64,000 bases of DNA from Bryobacteraceae bacterium (lineage in GTDB: Bacteria; Acidobacteriota; Terriglobia; Bryobacterales; Bryobacteraceae): contig JAIEPW010000029.1 of assembly GCA_019748195.1 (NCBI GenBank), forward strand, positions 1-64,000, in the 5' to 3' direction. Below the pieces are notes generated by a model. It was not told the DNA's origin. It ran no database searches and saw only the letters and a program-made list of their open reading frames with translations. This document shows positions 33,375 through 41,333 of the stretch, one piece after another; positions within the stretch are counted from its first letter, which is position 1, and the number at the start of each line of letters is the position of its first letter. The position numbers were made by a program, and so were the translations under genes.

Positions 33375-35203
33375 TGATTCCATTCTATGTTCTGGCTGCG
33401 CAATTCGCCGTCGCCGAGTTGCACGGTGAATTGCTGGCGCTGCGCTCCGAGCGTTACGACGATCGTGTGCGAACCCACGGGCAAAGTCAGCGTCGTGGGT
33501 GTTTTCTCGGAATGTTCCTTGCCGTCGATGAGGATTGTGCTGCCCGGCGGATTGGTGGTGAGACGCAGGCGTCCCACCATGCGAATCAGGTCGACCGTAA
33601 GCGACTTGTCGGCGGGTGCGTCGATGATCCGCTGGGCGTCCCGATGGCCCTCCAGCTTGAAGAGCGCGGCGTGGCGGCCCTTGGTCAGCGGGAGCGCGCA
33701 GGGGGTTACACAGCTCAGTTCGGCGTTGCCGTCCACTGTGACCGTTGCTCCGGGAGGCGACGAGACCAGGGCGAACTCAGCCGGACCGCCCGGTTGGGCC
33801 GCGTCGGGTACGACCGGCGTGACTGAGCCGGGCTTCGACGGATCCGGTTTCGGCCTGTCCACCTGAGCCGTACCGCCCGGTTTGGGCCGGCCTGGTTTCA
33901 CCGGTTCCGGCTTGGCGGGCTCCGTCTTAACGGGATCCGACGTCGGCTCCACCACCGGCGGAGGAGCCGTCATTTTTTGATAGCCGATATAGCCGCCCAC
34001 GAGCAACACCAGCACGCCGGCCGCCAGCATCGCATTGCGGACCGTGTTGCTTTCATGCTCCTCGATGCGCTGCCGCGCCGGCGCGGCGGGCGGTGCGGGC
34101 TCCCTCGCGGCGGATTCCGCCGGGCGTAATTCCGCCATGGCCTCGCGGGGAGCGATGCGGGTTTCGTCCTGCGGATTTGGAGCGGGCTTGGCGGGCGCTT
34201 TCGGTACCGCCACCTCCTCCTGCGTAGTGCCGGTGTCGGGGAGTTTGGGCGCCGGTACAACCGCCAGGGTCTCGTCATTCTCCGAAAGCTTGGAAGCCGC
34301 CGAGTCCGACATCTGCTCGCCCGCGGTAGGAAGGTTCGCGCTGATCCCCCGCGGCAGCGGCTGCCAGTCCTTGTTCAAGTTCAGCGCCGTGGCCAGAGCC
34401 TCGATGAAATCCGTGCAGGTCTGGTAGCGATCCTTGGTTTCCTTCGCCAGCGCCTTGCGCAAAACGCCGTCCACTTGAGCGTGCAGCGTCGGGTTCAGGC
34501 GCTGCGGCGAGCCAGGATCTTCCTTGACGATCTTGAAAAGGAGCGTCGGCAGATACTCGGCCGAAAACGGCTTCTCGCCCGTTAGAACCTCATAAGCGAT
34601 CACCGCCAGCGCCCACTGATCCGCGCGGCCGTCCACGATGCCGCCATAGATCTGCTCCGGCGACATGTAGGTGGGCGTGCCCATCATCATGCCGGTCTGG
34701 GTCATCTGCTGGGACACGATCTTGGCGACTCCAAAGTCGGTGACCTTGGCGGAGCCGTCCTCGTGAATCATGATGTTCGCCGGCTTGATGTCGCGGTGAA
34801 CAATGCCTTTTTTGTGCGCGTAGTCCAGCGCCGCGGCCACCTGCCGGAAGATGCTGAGCAGCGTCTCCTTGCTGGGTGTCTGCTCCGCCTCCAAGACCTT
34901 TTCGAGCGGCGGACCGTTGACGAACTCCATGAAGATGTACGCCAGGCCTTCGTGCTCGGCGATGTCATAGATCGTTACGATCCCGGGATGGGACAGAATT
35001 CCAGCGGATTGCGCTTCCCGGAACAGACGCTCCCGCAGCCGGTCTCTTTCGGCTGTTTCGGTAAGGTCCGCCAGGCGGATGCTCTTGATGGCGATCTGCC
35101 GCCCGATATGCGGATCCTGGGCTAGATACACCACACCCATGGCACCGCGACCGAGTTCCCGGCTGATCTTGTACCGCCCGATCTGTTCCACGCTTGGAGT
35201 CAT
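33371..35203 (-). CDS. transmembrane Ser/Thr protein kinase with two C-terminal PEGA domains
   Basis: A 610-residue Hanks-type kinase. The catalytic domain (about 11-285) has the glycine loop GRGAMGVV, Lys40 in IAIKSI, Asp138 in IVHRDIKPANI and DFG at 156-158. A Pro/Ala-rich linker follows, then a membrane helix at about 405-425 (MLAAGVLVLLVGGYIGYQ). After a Lys/Pro-rich stretch there are two PEGA-like beta domains (FALVSSPPGATVTVDG and LRLTTNPPGSTILIDG). I chose the ATG at 35203; an upstream one adds unrelated residues. It may sense an envelope signal. Its last bases overlap the Mo-enzyme gene, so the two are co-transcribed and perhaps functionally linked. Confidence 0.88.
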   Translation of the reverse strand: MTPSVEQIGRYKISRELGRGAMGVVYLAQDPHIGRQIAIKSIRLADLTETAERDRLRERLFREAQSAGILSHPGIVTIYDIAEHEGLAYIFMEFVNGPPLEKVLEAEQTPSKETLLSIFRQVAAALDYAHKKGIVHRDIKPANIMIHEDGSAKVTDFGVAKIVSQQMTQTGMMMGTPTYMSPEQIYGGIVDGRADQWALAVIAYEVLTGEKPFSAEYLPTLLFKIVKEDPGSPQRLNPTLHAQVDGVLRKALAKETKDRYQTCTDFIEALATALNLNKDWQPLPRGISANLPTAGEQMSDSAASKLSENDETLAVVPAPKLPDTGTTQEEVAVPKAPAKPAPNPQDETRIAPREAMAELRPAESAAREPAPPAAPARQRIEEHESNTVRNAMLAAGVLVLLVGGYIGYQKMTAPPPVVEPTSDPVKTEPAKPEPVKPGRPKPGGTAQVDRPKPDPSKPGSVTPVVPDAAQPGGPAEFALVSSPPGATVTVDGNAELSCVTPCALPLTKGRHAALFKLEGHRDAQRIIDAPADKSLTVDLIRMVGRLRLTTNPPGSTILIDGKEHSEKTPTTLTLPVGSHTIVVTLGAQRQQFTVQLGDGELRSQNIEWNQ

Positions 35204-35299
35204 TCTATCTGATCCGAAACATTCCTCGCCGCTCTTGCTATCGGCAATAAAGCGCCAACCCGACAGTCGAGGGAGGCTCCGAGGGGTCAAGGCCGCCGG

Positions 35300-37024
35300 T
35301 CAGGCCCGCGATGCCGCTCCGGCCGATTGACGTAAGTCCTTCACCACCGCGCGCACGGGAGAATATCCCTTGGCCGCTGATTCCGGATCTTCCTCGATGC
35401 ACAGCACGGCATCAATGATCCCGGCGCCCGTTCCGCTCCAATGCTCCACGCCGTTCCAAGCCAACGCTTTCCAGCCTCGGAAGAGGAACTTCAGATGCTT
35501 ATCCTTCATCACTTCCGGCGGTGCAGCCAGCGTCAGCCCCCGCACGGCGAGGAGCGGATTCGGATTTCCCGCCCCGAACGGCGCCAGCCGCAAAAGCTCC
35601 CGCAGGCTGGCCGGGGTGATCTCCGATGCCGGGATCAGCGCGTCCGCCTCAATCGACGCCACGAAGTCCTCCGGACCCAGGCGCGCCAGGGCATACTCGT
35701 TCCAGCGGCGCTCGAATTCGGCAAGGCGGTCCGCGGGCAGGGTCAAACCCGCCGCCTGGCGATGCCCGCCGAACTTCACGAACAGATCGGACATGGCCTC
35801 CAGTGATTCGAGCAGATGGAATTCGCTGATGCTGCGGCCCGAGCCTTGCGCTAGTCCGTTCTCAATTCCCAGCACGAATACCGGACGTCCGAACTTCTCC
35901 ACCATCCGGCTGGCGACAATTCCCACCACGCCGCGATGCCAGCCTTCGCCGGCGAACACCAGGGCCGCGCGGGAATCATCCACTTGCGCCGCCTCGCATT
36001 GCTTTTCGATGCTAACCCGGATCGAATCCTCGGTGGCGCGGCGGGCGACGTTCAACTCATCTAATCGCGAAGCGATCTCCCGGGCGCGATCGGAGCTGGA
36101 GGTTGAGAAAAGCTCGATGACGTCTCGCGCGCTGGCCATCCGTCCCGCCGCGTTGATCCGCGGAGCCACCTGAAACGCCACCTGGCGTGCCGTGGGGGAC
36201 ACGCCCGGCTCTACGCGCGCGGTGTCCAGCAGCGCGCGCAGCCCGAGGTTCTTCACCTCGCGCAGGCCGTCCAAGCCCAGGCGCACCATGACGCGATTCT
36301 CGCCGGTCAGCGGCACGACGTCGGCCACGGTGGCGATCGCCACCAGTTTCAGCAGCGATTCCAGTATGCGAATGCGGCGCGGCGGCGGCCAGTCCATGCG
36401 CCCGATCAGCGCCTGCGCGAGCTTGAATACGACGCCCGCACCGCAGAGCTCCTTGCAGGGGTAAGTGCAAGCCGGCTGGTTGGGATTTAACACCGCGACG
36501 GCCGGCGGCAGATCGGCCTCCGGCAGATGGTGATCGGTGACGATGACGTCGATATCGAGGTCGCGTGCGTGCCGCACCACATCCGAGGCGCGAATTCCCG
36601 TGTCCACGCTAATGATCAACCGGACGCCGCCCTCGGCCGCGCTATCCACCACCTCGGGCCGCATGCCGTAGCCGTCGCGAAGGCGGTGCGGTAAGTGGAA
36701 GTCGGGGCGAGCCCCGCCGCAAAGCTCGATGGCGGTCCGCAGAATCACCACCGAGCAGGTGCCGTCGACATCGTAGTCGCCGTAGATCAGAATCTTCTCG
36801 CGCAGGGCGATCGCCCGCAGCAAGCGCTCCACCGCTTCCCGCATGCCGTGCATCGCGTACGGATCGAGCAGTTGGGAGAAGGAGGGGTTCAGAAACTTCT
36901 CGGCGGCTTCCAGGTCGCGATAGCCGCGGGACCATAGGACTCGCGCGGCGGGAGCCTGCAGCGACAAGGCGGCCCCCATCCGTCCGATCGCTTCCTCGTT
37001 TACTTCCGGCCAGTGCCAGCGCAT
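35300..37024 (-). CDS. recJ: single-stranded-DNA-specific exonuclease RecJ
   Basis: This 574-residue DHH/DHHA1 exonuclease carries ILIYGDYDVDGTCSV, the DHH motif itself in IVTDHHLPEADL, and RINAAGRMASARDVIELF. A C-terminal GGHRQAAGLTLP segment belongs to the DHHA1 domain. It degrades ssDNA 5'-3' in recombination and mismatch repair. The ATG at 37024 overlaps the stop of the upstream gene by one base (TGATG), so the preceding small gene is translationally coupled to it. Longer readings have no support. Confidence 0.92.
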   Translation of the reverse strand: MRWHWPEVNEEAIGRMGAALSLQAPAARVLWSRGYRDLEAAEKFLNPSFSQLLDPYAMHGMREAVERLLRAIALREKILIYGDYDVDGTCSVVILRTAIELCGGARPDFHLPHRLRDGYGMRPEVVDSAAEGGVRLIISVDTGIRASDVVRHARDLDIDVIVTDHHLPEADLPPAVAVLNPNQPACTYPCKELCGAGVVFKLAQALIGRMDWPPPRRIRILESLLKLVAIATVADVVPLTGENRVMVRLGLDGLREVKNLGLRALLDTARVEPGVSPTARQVAFQVAPRINAAGRMASARDVIELFSTSSSDRAREIASRLDELNVARRATEDSIRVSIEKQCEAAQVDDSRAALVFAGEGWHRGVVGIVASRMVEKFGRPVFVLGIENGLAQGSGRSISEFHLLESLEAMSDLFVKFGGHRQAAGLTLPADRLAEFERRWNEYALARLGPEDFVASIEADALIPASEITPASLRELLRLAPFGAGNPNPLLAVRGLTLAAPPEVMKDKHLKFLFRGWKALAWNGVEHWSGTGAGIIDAVLCIEEDPESAAKGYSPVRAVVKDLRQSAGAASRA

Positions 37025-37515
37025 CAGTTGCGGGAAAAATAGCCGCCCATGGAATCGTCTTCCTCGCCGTTCAACGAGGGGAAGTACATCTCCAGCGCCT
37101 CCTCGATATCCAGGAAATCGGAGAACCAATCGGTTCGAATCTCGAAGACGTAGACGCGCGAGTCGACCGTGAAAGAGAGCTCGATGGCGCCGGTGGAGCC
37201 GACATGCTTGCGCGCGTCCTTCAGCTTGGATTCCAGCTCGCGCCGTTCGTCGCGCTCGATGGTCAGGGCTTCCAGCTCCTCGGCGGTCTCGTCGACGGTC
37301 TCCGGAGTGAGTTCGGTGGCATGGAAGACCACGATGCGAGCGCCGGCCTTCTCGGCCGCCTTCAAGAAGCGCCGGTAATCGGGATCCACCTCGACGTTCC
37401 AGGCGACCACGCCCGTGCCGTCCAGGTTCGGCGGGATACCCAGAAAGACACCGAGGTTCGTCCCTTCCAGGTACTCCAAAATCTCGTCTCTCAACCGGTC
37501 GAAGTTCTGGGTCAT
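37024..37515 (-). CDS. hypothetical acidic protein coupled to recJ, 163 aa
   Basis: I do not recognise a family. The chosen start at 37515 gives an acidic, mostly helical protein. Residues 8-50 mix helix and strand (LEYLEGTNLGVFLGIPPNLD). A coiled-coil-like block of Glu/Arg residues lies near 75-105 (TAEELEALTIERDERRELES). The final third (VYVFEIRTDWFSDFLDIEEA) looks like alpha/beta structure. It has no signal peptide. Coupling with recJ by a one-base stop/start overlap hints at a role in DNA metabolism, which is speculation. Upstream in-frame starts add a poorly conserved-looking basic leader. Confidence 0.65.
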   Translation of the reverse strand: MTQNFDRLRDEILEYLEGTNLGVFLGIPPNLDGTGVVAWNVEVDPDYRRFLKAAEKAGARIVVFHATELTPETVDETAEELEALTIERDERRELESKLKDARKHVGSTGAIELSFTVDSRVYVFEIRTDWFSDFLDIEEALEMYFPSLNGEEDDSMGGYFSRN

Positions 37516-37597
37516 TTGGGCAGCGGCCGCCTTCGGATTTCCCAGCCTAACATGGCTGCCGCGGACGCGCCTCCGCGGGGCAGGGCGGGCGCTCGGC

Positions 37598-37626
37598 TTG
37601 CGAACCGGCGGCACGGACCTTACAAT
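37598..37626 (+). promoter_or_regulatory. promoter with TTGCGA-17-TACAAT, leaderless candidate
   Basis: TTGCGA (37598-37603) and TACAAT (37621-37626) are separated by an exact 17-bp spacer, and the ATG at 37633 follows 6 nt after the -10. Transcription should therefore start at or next to the initiation codon. There is no Shine-Dalgarno sequence. Confidence 0.6.
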
Positions 37627-37632
37627 CGCCAC

Positions 37633-39570
37633 ATGCGATGGTTTGCCTGTCTTGCACTGTTCAGCGCGATCGGCGGCGCGCAGGAGCAGATCTTCCCGGC
37701 GATTCGTGCGGGCGATTCCACCCGGTTGAAGGCGGCCCTGGCTACCCCCGGAGCGGTGAACCGCGGCGACCCGCTGGGAATCACGCCCCTGATGTATGCG
37801 TCGGCGTTCGGGAATGTGGAGTCGCTCAGAATCCTTCTGGACTTCGGCGCGGAGGTGAATGCGCGGAGCGAAGGCGGCATCACTGCCCTGCTATGGGCGG
37901 CTTCCGATCCCGCCAAGGCGAGCCTGCTCGTCGAACGCGGCGCGAATGTGAACGCCGCCAGCCGCGACAATCGAACTCCGCTGATGGTGGCGGCGATGGC
38001 CGGCCAGGAGTCCGTGGTGCGCCTGCTTCTGGACAAGGGCGCCGATATCCAGGCGCAGGACGCCGCGGGGAATACGCCGTTGATCTGCGCCGCGCTTTCG
38101 GGCTCCCCTGTTCTGGTTCGTCTGATGCTGGACAAGGGCGCTGTCCTCGAAGTCAAGGACCGCCTCGGCAGTAGCGCGCTGGACTTAGCCGCTGACGCGA
38201 AGAACCGCGAGGCGATCCCATACCTGCTGGCGAAGGGCGCCGATCCGCGGAGTGCATCCAGCGCGGCCGGACGGGTGCGGCACGGGGAAGTGCAATTGAA
38301 GAAGATCACCGCGCTGATGGCCGCCGCGCCGTATCTGGACCGCGAAACGGTGCGAGCCTTGATCAAGGCCGGCGCGGATGTGAACGCCCGCGACATCCGC
38401 GGGATGACGCCGCTGATGCTGGCGGTGGGAACCGAGACGCAGGACGCGGGAGTGGTGGAGGAACTGCTTCTTGCGGGAGCCGATGTCCAGGCGAAAAGCG
38501 AAGTGGGTGAAACGGTGCTCGATTGGGCGCGCAAGTACCGGAATCCTGCGGTGATGAAGCTTCTGGTCCGCGCCGGCGCGAAGGGATCGGAGTCCATGCC
38601 CACGCCGCCGAGGCGGCAGAGCAAGCCCTGGCGGGCGCCCGAAGCCGCGGCGAAAGCGCTCTCGCTGCTGCAGAAGTCCAACGCGCAATTCTTCCGCGAA
38701 AGCGGCTGCGTGTCTTGTCACCATCAGCTCATGATCTCGCGGGCGGAAGCTGCGGCGCGGGATGCGGGGATGAATCTGGACCAGGCATTGCATCAATCCA
38801 CGCGCACCGCCACGAACGCGGTGTTGCGCGGCCTGCGGAACCCGATGCTGGCGCTCCTGCCGCCCCCCGGGGATCAGGACAGCGTCAGCGCCTTCCTGGA
38901 AACGCTCTTGGCGAACGGCGATCGCGGTCCGCTGGCCGAATCCATGGCCCACTTCCTGGCGATGCGCCAGCAACCCGACGGCTCCTGGAAACGTGGAGGG
39001 GTGTCCCGACCGCCGTCGGAGGAGACCGATGTGTTGCTGACCGCCGCGGCGGTGCGGCTGCTGAAGCAAGCCGCCTGGCCCGCGCGGCAGGCCGAGTTCG
39101 AGCAGCGGATCGCGCGAGCCCGCGCCTGGCTGCTCGAAGTGAAGCCCAAGAGCAACACGGATCGCGCTGACCGGCTGGAGGGCTTGGCGGCGGCAGGCGC
39201 CGCTCCAGACGACTTGCGGAAGGCTGCGCTGGATTTGTCAGGCCGGCAGCGCCGCGACGGCGGCTGGAACTCCAGCCCGTATCTCGACAGCGACGCCTAT
39301 GGAACCGCCCGCGTGCTGTATGCCCTGACGCATGCCGGCGGCATTAGAACCCAGGACTCCGTGTACCAGCGCGGCGCGGCTTACCTGCTGCGGACGCAGC
39401 TCGACGACGGGTCGTGGTACGTGCGCAGCCGCGCCCCCAAGTTCCAGCCCTATTTTCAGAGCGGGTTTCCGCATGAGCACGATCAATGGATCTCGGTGGC
39501 GGCGACAGCGTGGTCCGTGATGGCGCTGGCCCCCGTCGCCGGCGCGCCGCGGTCCGCCGCGGTACGCTGA
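37633..39570 (+). CDS. ankyrin-repeat protein fused to a CXXCH motif and an alpha/alpha-toroid domain
   Basis: A 645-residue secreted protein (signal 1-16). Residues about 17-330 hold eight or so ankyrin repeats, for example TPLMYASAFGNVESLRILLD and TPLMVAAMAGQESVVRLLLD. A haem-type motif CVSCHHQ follows at residue 359. The last 250 residues resemble a squalene-cyclase/prenyltransferase-like toroid, with repeated QxxDGSW elements (QQPDGSWKRG, QRRDGGWNSS, QLDDGSWYVRS). Each part is familiar, but this order is unusual. It may act as a periplasmic binding scaffold. The CXXCH could be a haem site or merely a metal or redox pair; a distal axial ligand cannot be assigned. Confidence 0.75.
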   Translation: MRWFACLALFSAIGGAQEQIFPAIRAGDSTRLKAALATPGAVNRGDPLGITPLMYASAFGNVESLRILLDFGAEVNARSEGGITALLWAASDPAKASLLVERGANVNAASRDNRTPLMVAAMAGQESVVRLLLDKGADIQAQDAAGNTPLICAALSGSPVLVRLMLDKGAVLEVKDRLGSSALDLAADAKNREAIPYLLAKGADPRSASSAAGRVRHGEVQLKKITALMAAAPYLDRETVRALIKAGADVNARDIRGMTPLMLAVGTETQDAGVVEELLLAGADVQAKSEVGETVLDWARKYRNPAVMKLLVRAGAKGSESMPTPPRRQSKPWRAPEAAAKALSLLQKSNAQFFRESGCVSCHHQLMISRAEAAARDAGMNLDQALHQSTRTATNAVLRGLRNPMLALLPPPGDQDSVSAFLETLLANGDRGPLAESMAHFLAMRQQPDGSWKRGGVSRPPSEETDVLLTAAAVRLLKQAAWPARQAEFEQRIARARAWLLEVKPKSNTDRADRLEGLAAAGAAPDDLRKAALDLSGRQRRDGGWNSSPYLDSDAYGTARVLYALTHAGGIRTQDSVYQRGAAYLLRTQLDDGSWYVRSRAPKFQPYFQSGFPHEHDQWISVAATAWSVMALAPVAGAPRSAAVR

Positions 39571-39575
39571 GTCCT

Positions 39576-40736
39576 ATGGATGAGCTGCTTCGCTGGCGAG
39601 CCGAATTCCCGATTCTGGAACGTACGGTCCACCTGATCAACCACTCCCTGGGAGCGATGCCCAGGCGCACGCGCGACCGCCTGAACGAATTCGCCGACGT
39701 CTGGCAAACCCGCGGCATCCGCGCCTGGGAGGAAGGCTGGTGGGACATGCCCGTCCGTGTCGGCGACCTCATCGGCCGCATCATCGGCGCGGGACCAGGC
39801 GAAACCGTGATGCACCAGAACGTATCGGTGGCCAACGCGCTGGTGCTCTCCTGCTTTGACTGGAGCGCAAAACGCAACAAGCTGGTGACGGATTCGCTGA
39901 ACTTTCCCTCCAACCTGTACCAGTTTCATGAGCACGCGGGGCAGGGAATGCGCGTGGCGCGGGTGCCGAGTCCGGATGGCATTCGCGTACCGCTGGATCG
40001 GCTCCTGGATGAGATCGACGGCCAGACCGCGCTGGTCTCGATATCGCACGTGATCTTCCGCAGCGCCTTCGTGCAGGATATCGCGGCGATCGTGGAGAAG
40101 GCCCACTCCGCCGGAGCGATGGTCTGCGCCGATGTTTATCAGTCCGCCGGGGTGATGCCGGTGGATGTGCGCGCGTGGGATGTCGACTTCGCCACCGGCG
40201 GGTCCGTCAAATGGCTGTGCGGCGGTCCGGGCGCGGGCTTCCTGTACGTGCGCCGCGATCTGTGGCCGTCGCTCCGTCCCAAGGCGACGGGATGGATGGC
40301 GCATCGCGAGCCCTTCGCCTTCTCGGGCGAGCCGATCGAGTACGCCGAGGATGCTTTTCGCTTCTTGAACGGCACTCCAGGCATCCCCGCGTTGTACTCG
40401 GCGATGTCCGGTTACGAGATCATCCTGGAAGCCGGCGTGGAGCGAATTCGCGCCAAGAGCGTGACGCAAACCGGGCTGTTGATCGAGATGGCCGAAGAAG
40501 CGGGTTTTCGCGTGGTATCGCCGAAGGCGCCGGCTGAGCGCGGCGGCAGCATTATCCTGGACGTCCCGCACGGCTACGAGGTGACCAAGGAACTCGCGCG
40601 GCGGAACTTCCTGGTGGACTTCCGGCCGGGAGCGGGGATTCGCGTCGGGCCGCACTTCTACAACACCAACGAGGAGTTGCAACTGCTGTGGCGGGAGATT
40701 CGGACCGTGCTGGAGTCAGTGGTGGCGGCGGTTTGA
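39576..40736 (+). CDS. class V aminotransferase / kynureninase-family PLP enzyme
   Basis: A 386-residue fold-type I PLP enzyme. The Schiff-base lysine lies in the segment TGGSVKWLCGGPGAGFLYVR. The region VSISHVIFRSAFVQDIAAI and an upstream stretch ending FPSNLYQ match the kynureninase/isopenicillin epimerase-like group. Kynureninase itself is possible, but no tryptophan-degradation genes are nearby. The gene starts 5 bases after the ankyrin gene's stop and may be co-transcribed with it. Confidence 0.75.
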   Translation: MDELLRWRAEFPILERTVHLINHSLGAMPRRTRDRLNEFADVWQTRGIRAWEEGWWDMPVRVGDLIGRIIGAGPGETVMHQNVSVANALVLSCFDWSAKRNKLVTDSLNFPSNLYQFHEHAGQGMRVARVPSPDGIRVPLDRLLDEIDGQTALVSISHVIFRSAFVQDIAAIVEKAHSAGAMVCADVYQSAGVMPVDVRAWDVDFATGGSVKWLCGGPGAGFLYVRRDLWPSLRPKATGWMAHREPFAFSGEPIEYAEDAFRFLNGTPGIPALYSAMSGYEIILEAGVERIRAKSVTQTGLLIEMAEEAGFRVVSPKAPAERGGSIILDVPHGYEVTKELARRNFLVDFRPGAGIRVGPHFYNTNEELQLLWREIRTVLESVVAAV

Positions 40737-41333
40737 GCGCGTGAAAGCCAGGGTCTTTCAACTGATGCCCATCGGACCATTCGGCCGCTGGAGTGAGGGG
40801 CGGGGCACGCGGACTTTTTCGTCGCGGGGGAAGGATTTGACCCTCGACCTTTGGGTTATGAGCCGATTGGCGCGGTGGAGTGCTACACACCGTCAGTGGT
40901 TTCTAGCAAATGGCGTACGAGACAGCGAGTCGGGCCGAAAGCGCCTAGTTCCCAGCCACGGGCACAGAGTCTGGCCCAATCAAAATCTCTCATTTTGGTT
41001 TTATGGACAGCTCCGATCCATGCACTCGCAAGTTCAAGGGCGCTGAGTTCGAACCAAGCGGTAGGATGCGTCTTCTTTCAGCCATTGTCGTCCGCTCCCG
41101 AACCAGGGTGGGAGCACCGCGGCCGAAACAGTTCGCGCCCCGGCGGGTCCCACCCGCCAACAATACCGGTTGCGGCATGGGTTACTTGTGGGACGCTGCT
41201 CGACTAGTCGTTTCCTACCCTCTCGCGTGGACGGCAATGTGAGGAAGAGTCCCTGGTTCGTTGTTCGTGAATGTGTGCGTCCATGTTGGGGCTCGACCCA
41301 GAAGTTGGGCTTGGTTCACCCTGACTCCCCGCA
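40737..41333 (+). other. 597-bp gene-free stretch
   Basis: Apart from the tRNA fragment at 40824-40864 I see nothing convincing. Frames in both strands are short and biased, with no ribosome-binding site and no recognisable domain. The region lies between the aminotransferase and the end of the beta-lactamase-fold gene. It would be the distal end of the putative inserted segment, and lacks an integrase. Confidence 0.6.
40824..40864 (-). pseudogene. 3'-half remnant of initiator tRNA (attachment-site-like repeat)
   Basis: Forty-one bases match the anticodon-to-acceptor half of the tRNA-fMet at 43522 (same strand), with one deletion and about two substitutions. The shared part covers the anticodon CAT and T arm through the acceptor GCGGGGG. 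The 5' half is absent. Copies in the same orientation bracket 2.7 kb. This is how tRNA-integrating elements mark their distal end. Confidence 0.8.

Noticed and set aside
33374-33395. A leaderless promoter (TAGAAT) before the molybdoenzyme gene
   Set aside because: The hexamer lies inside the end of the co-transcribed kinase gene, whose stop overlaps the start codon; coupling is the simpler explanation.
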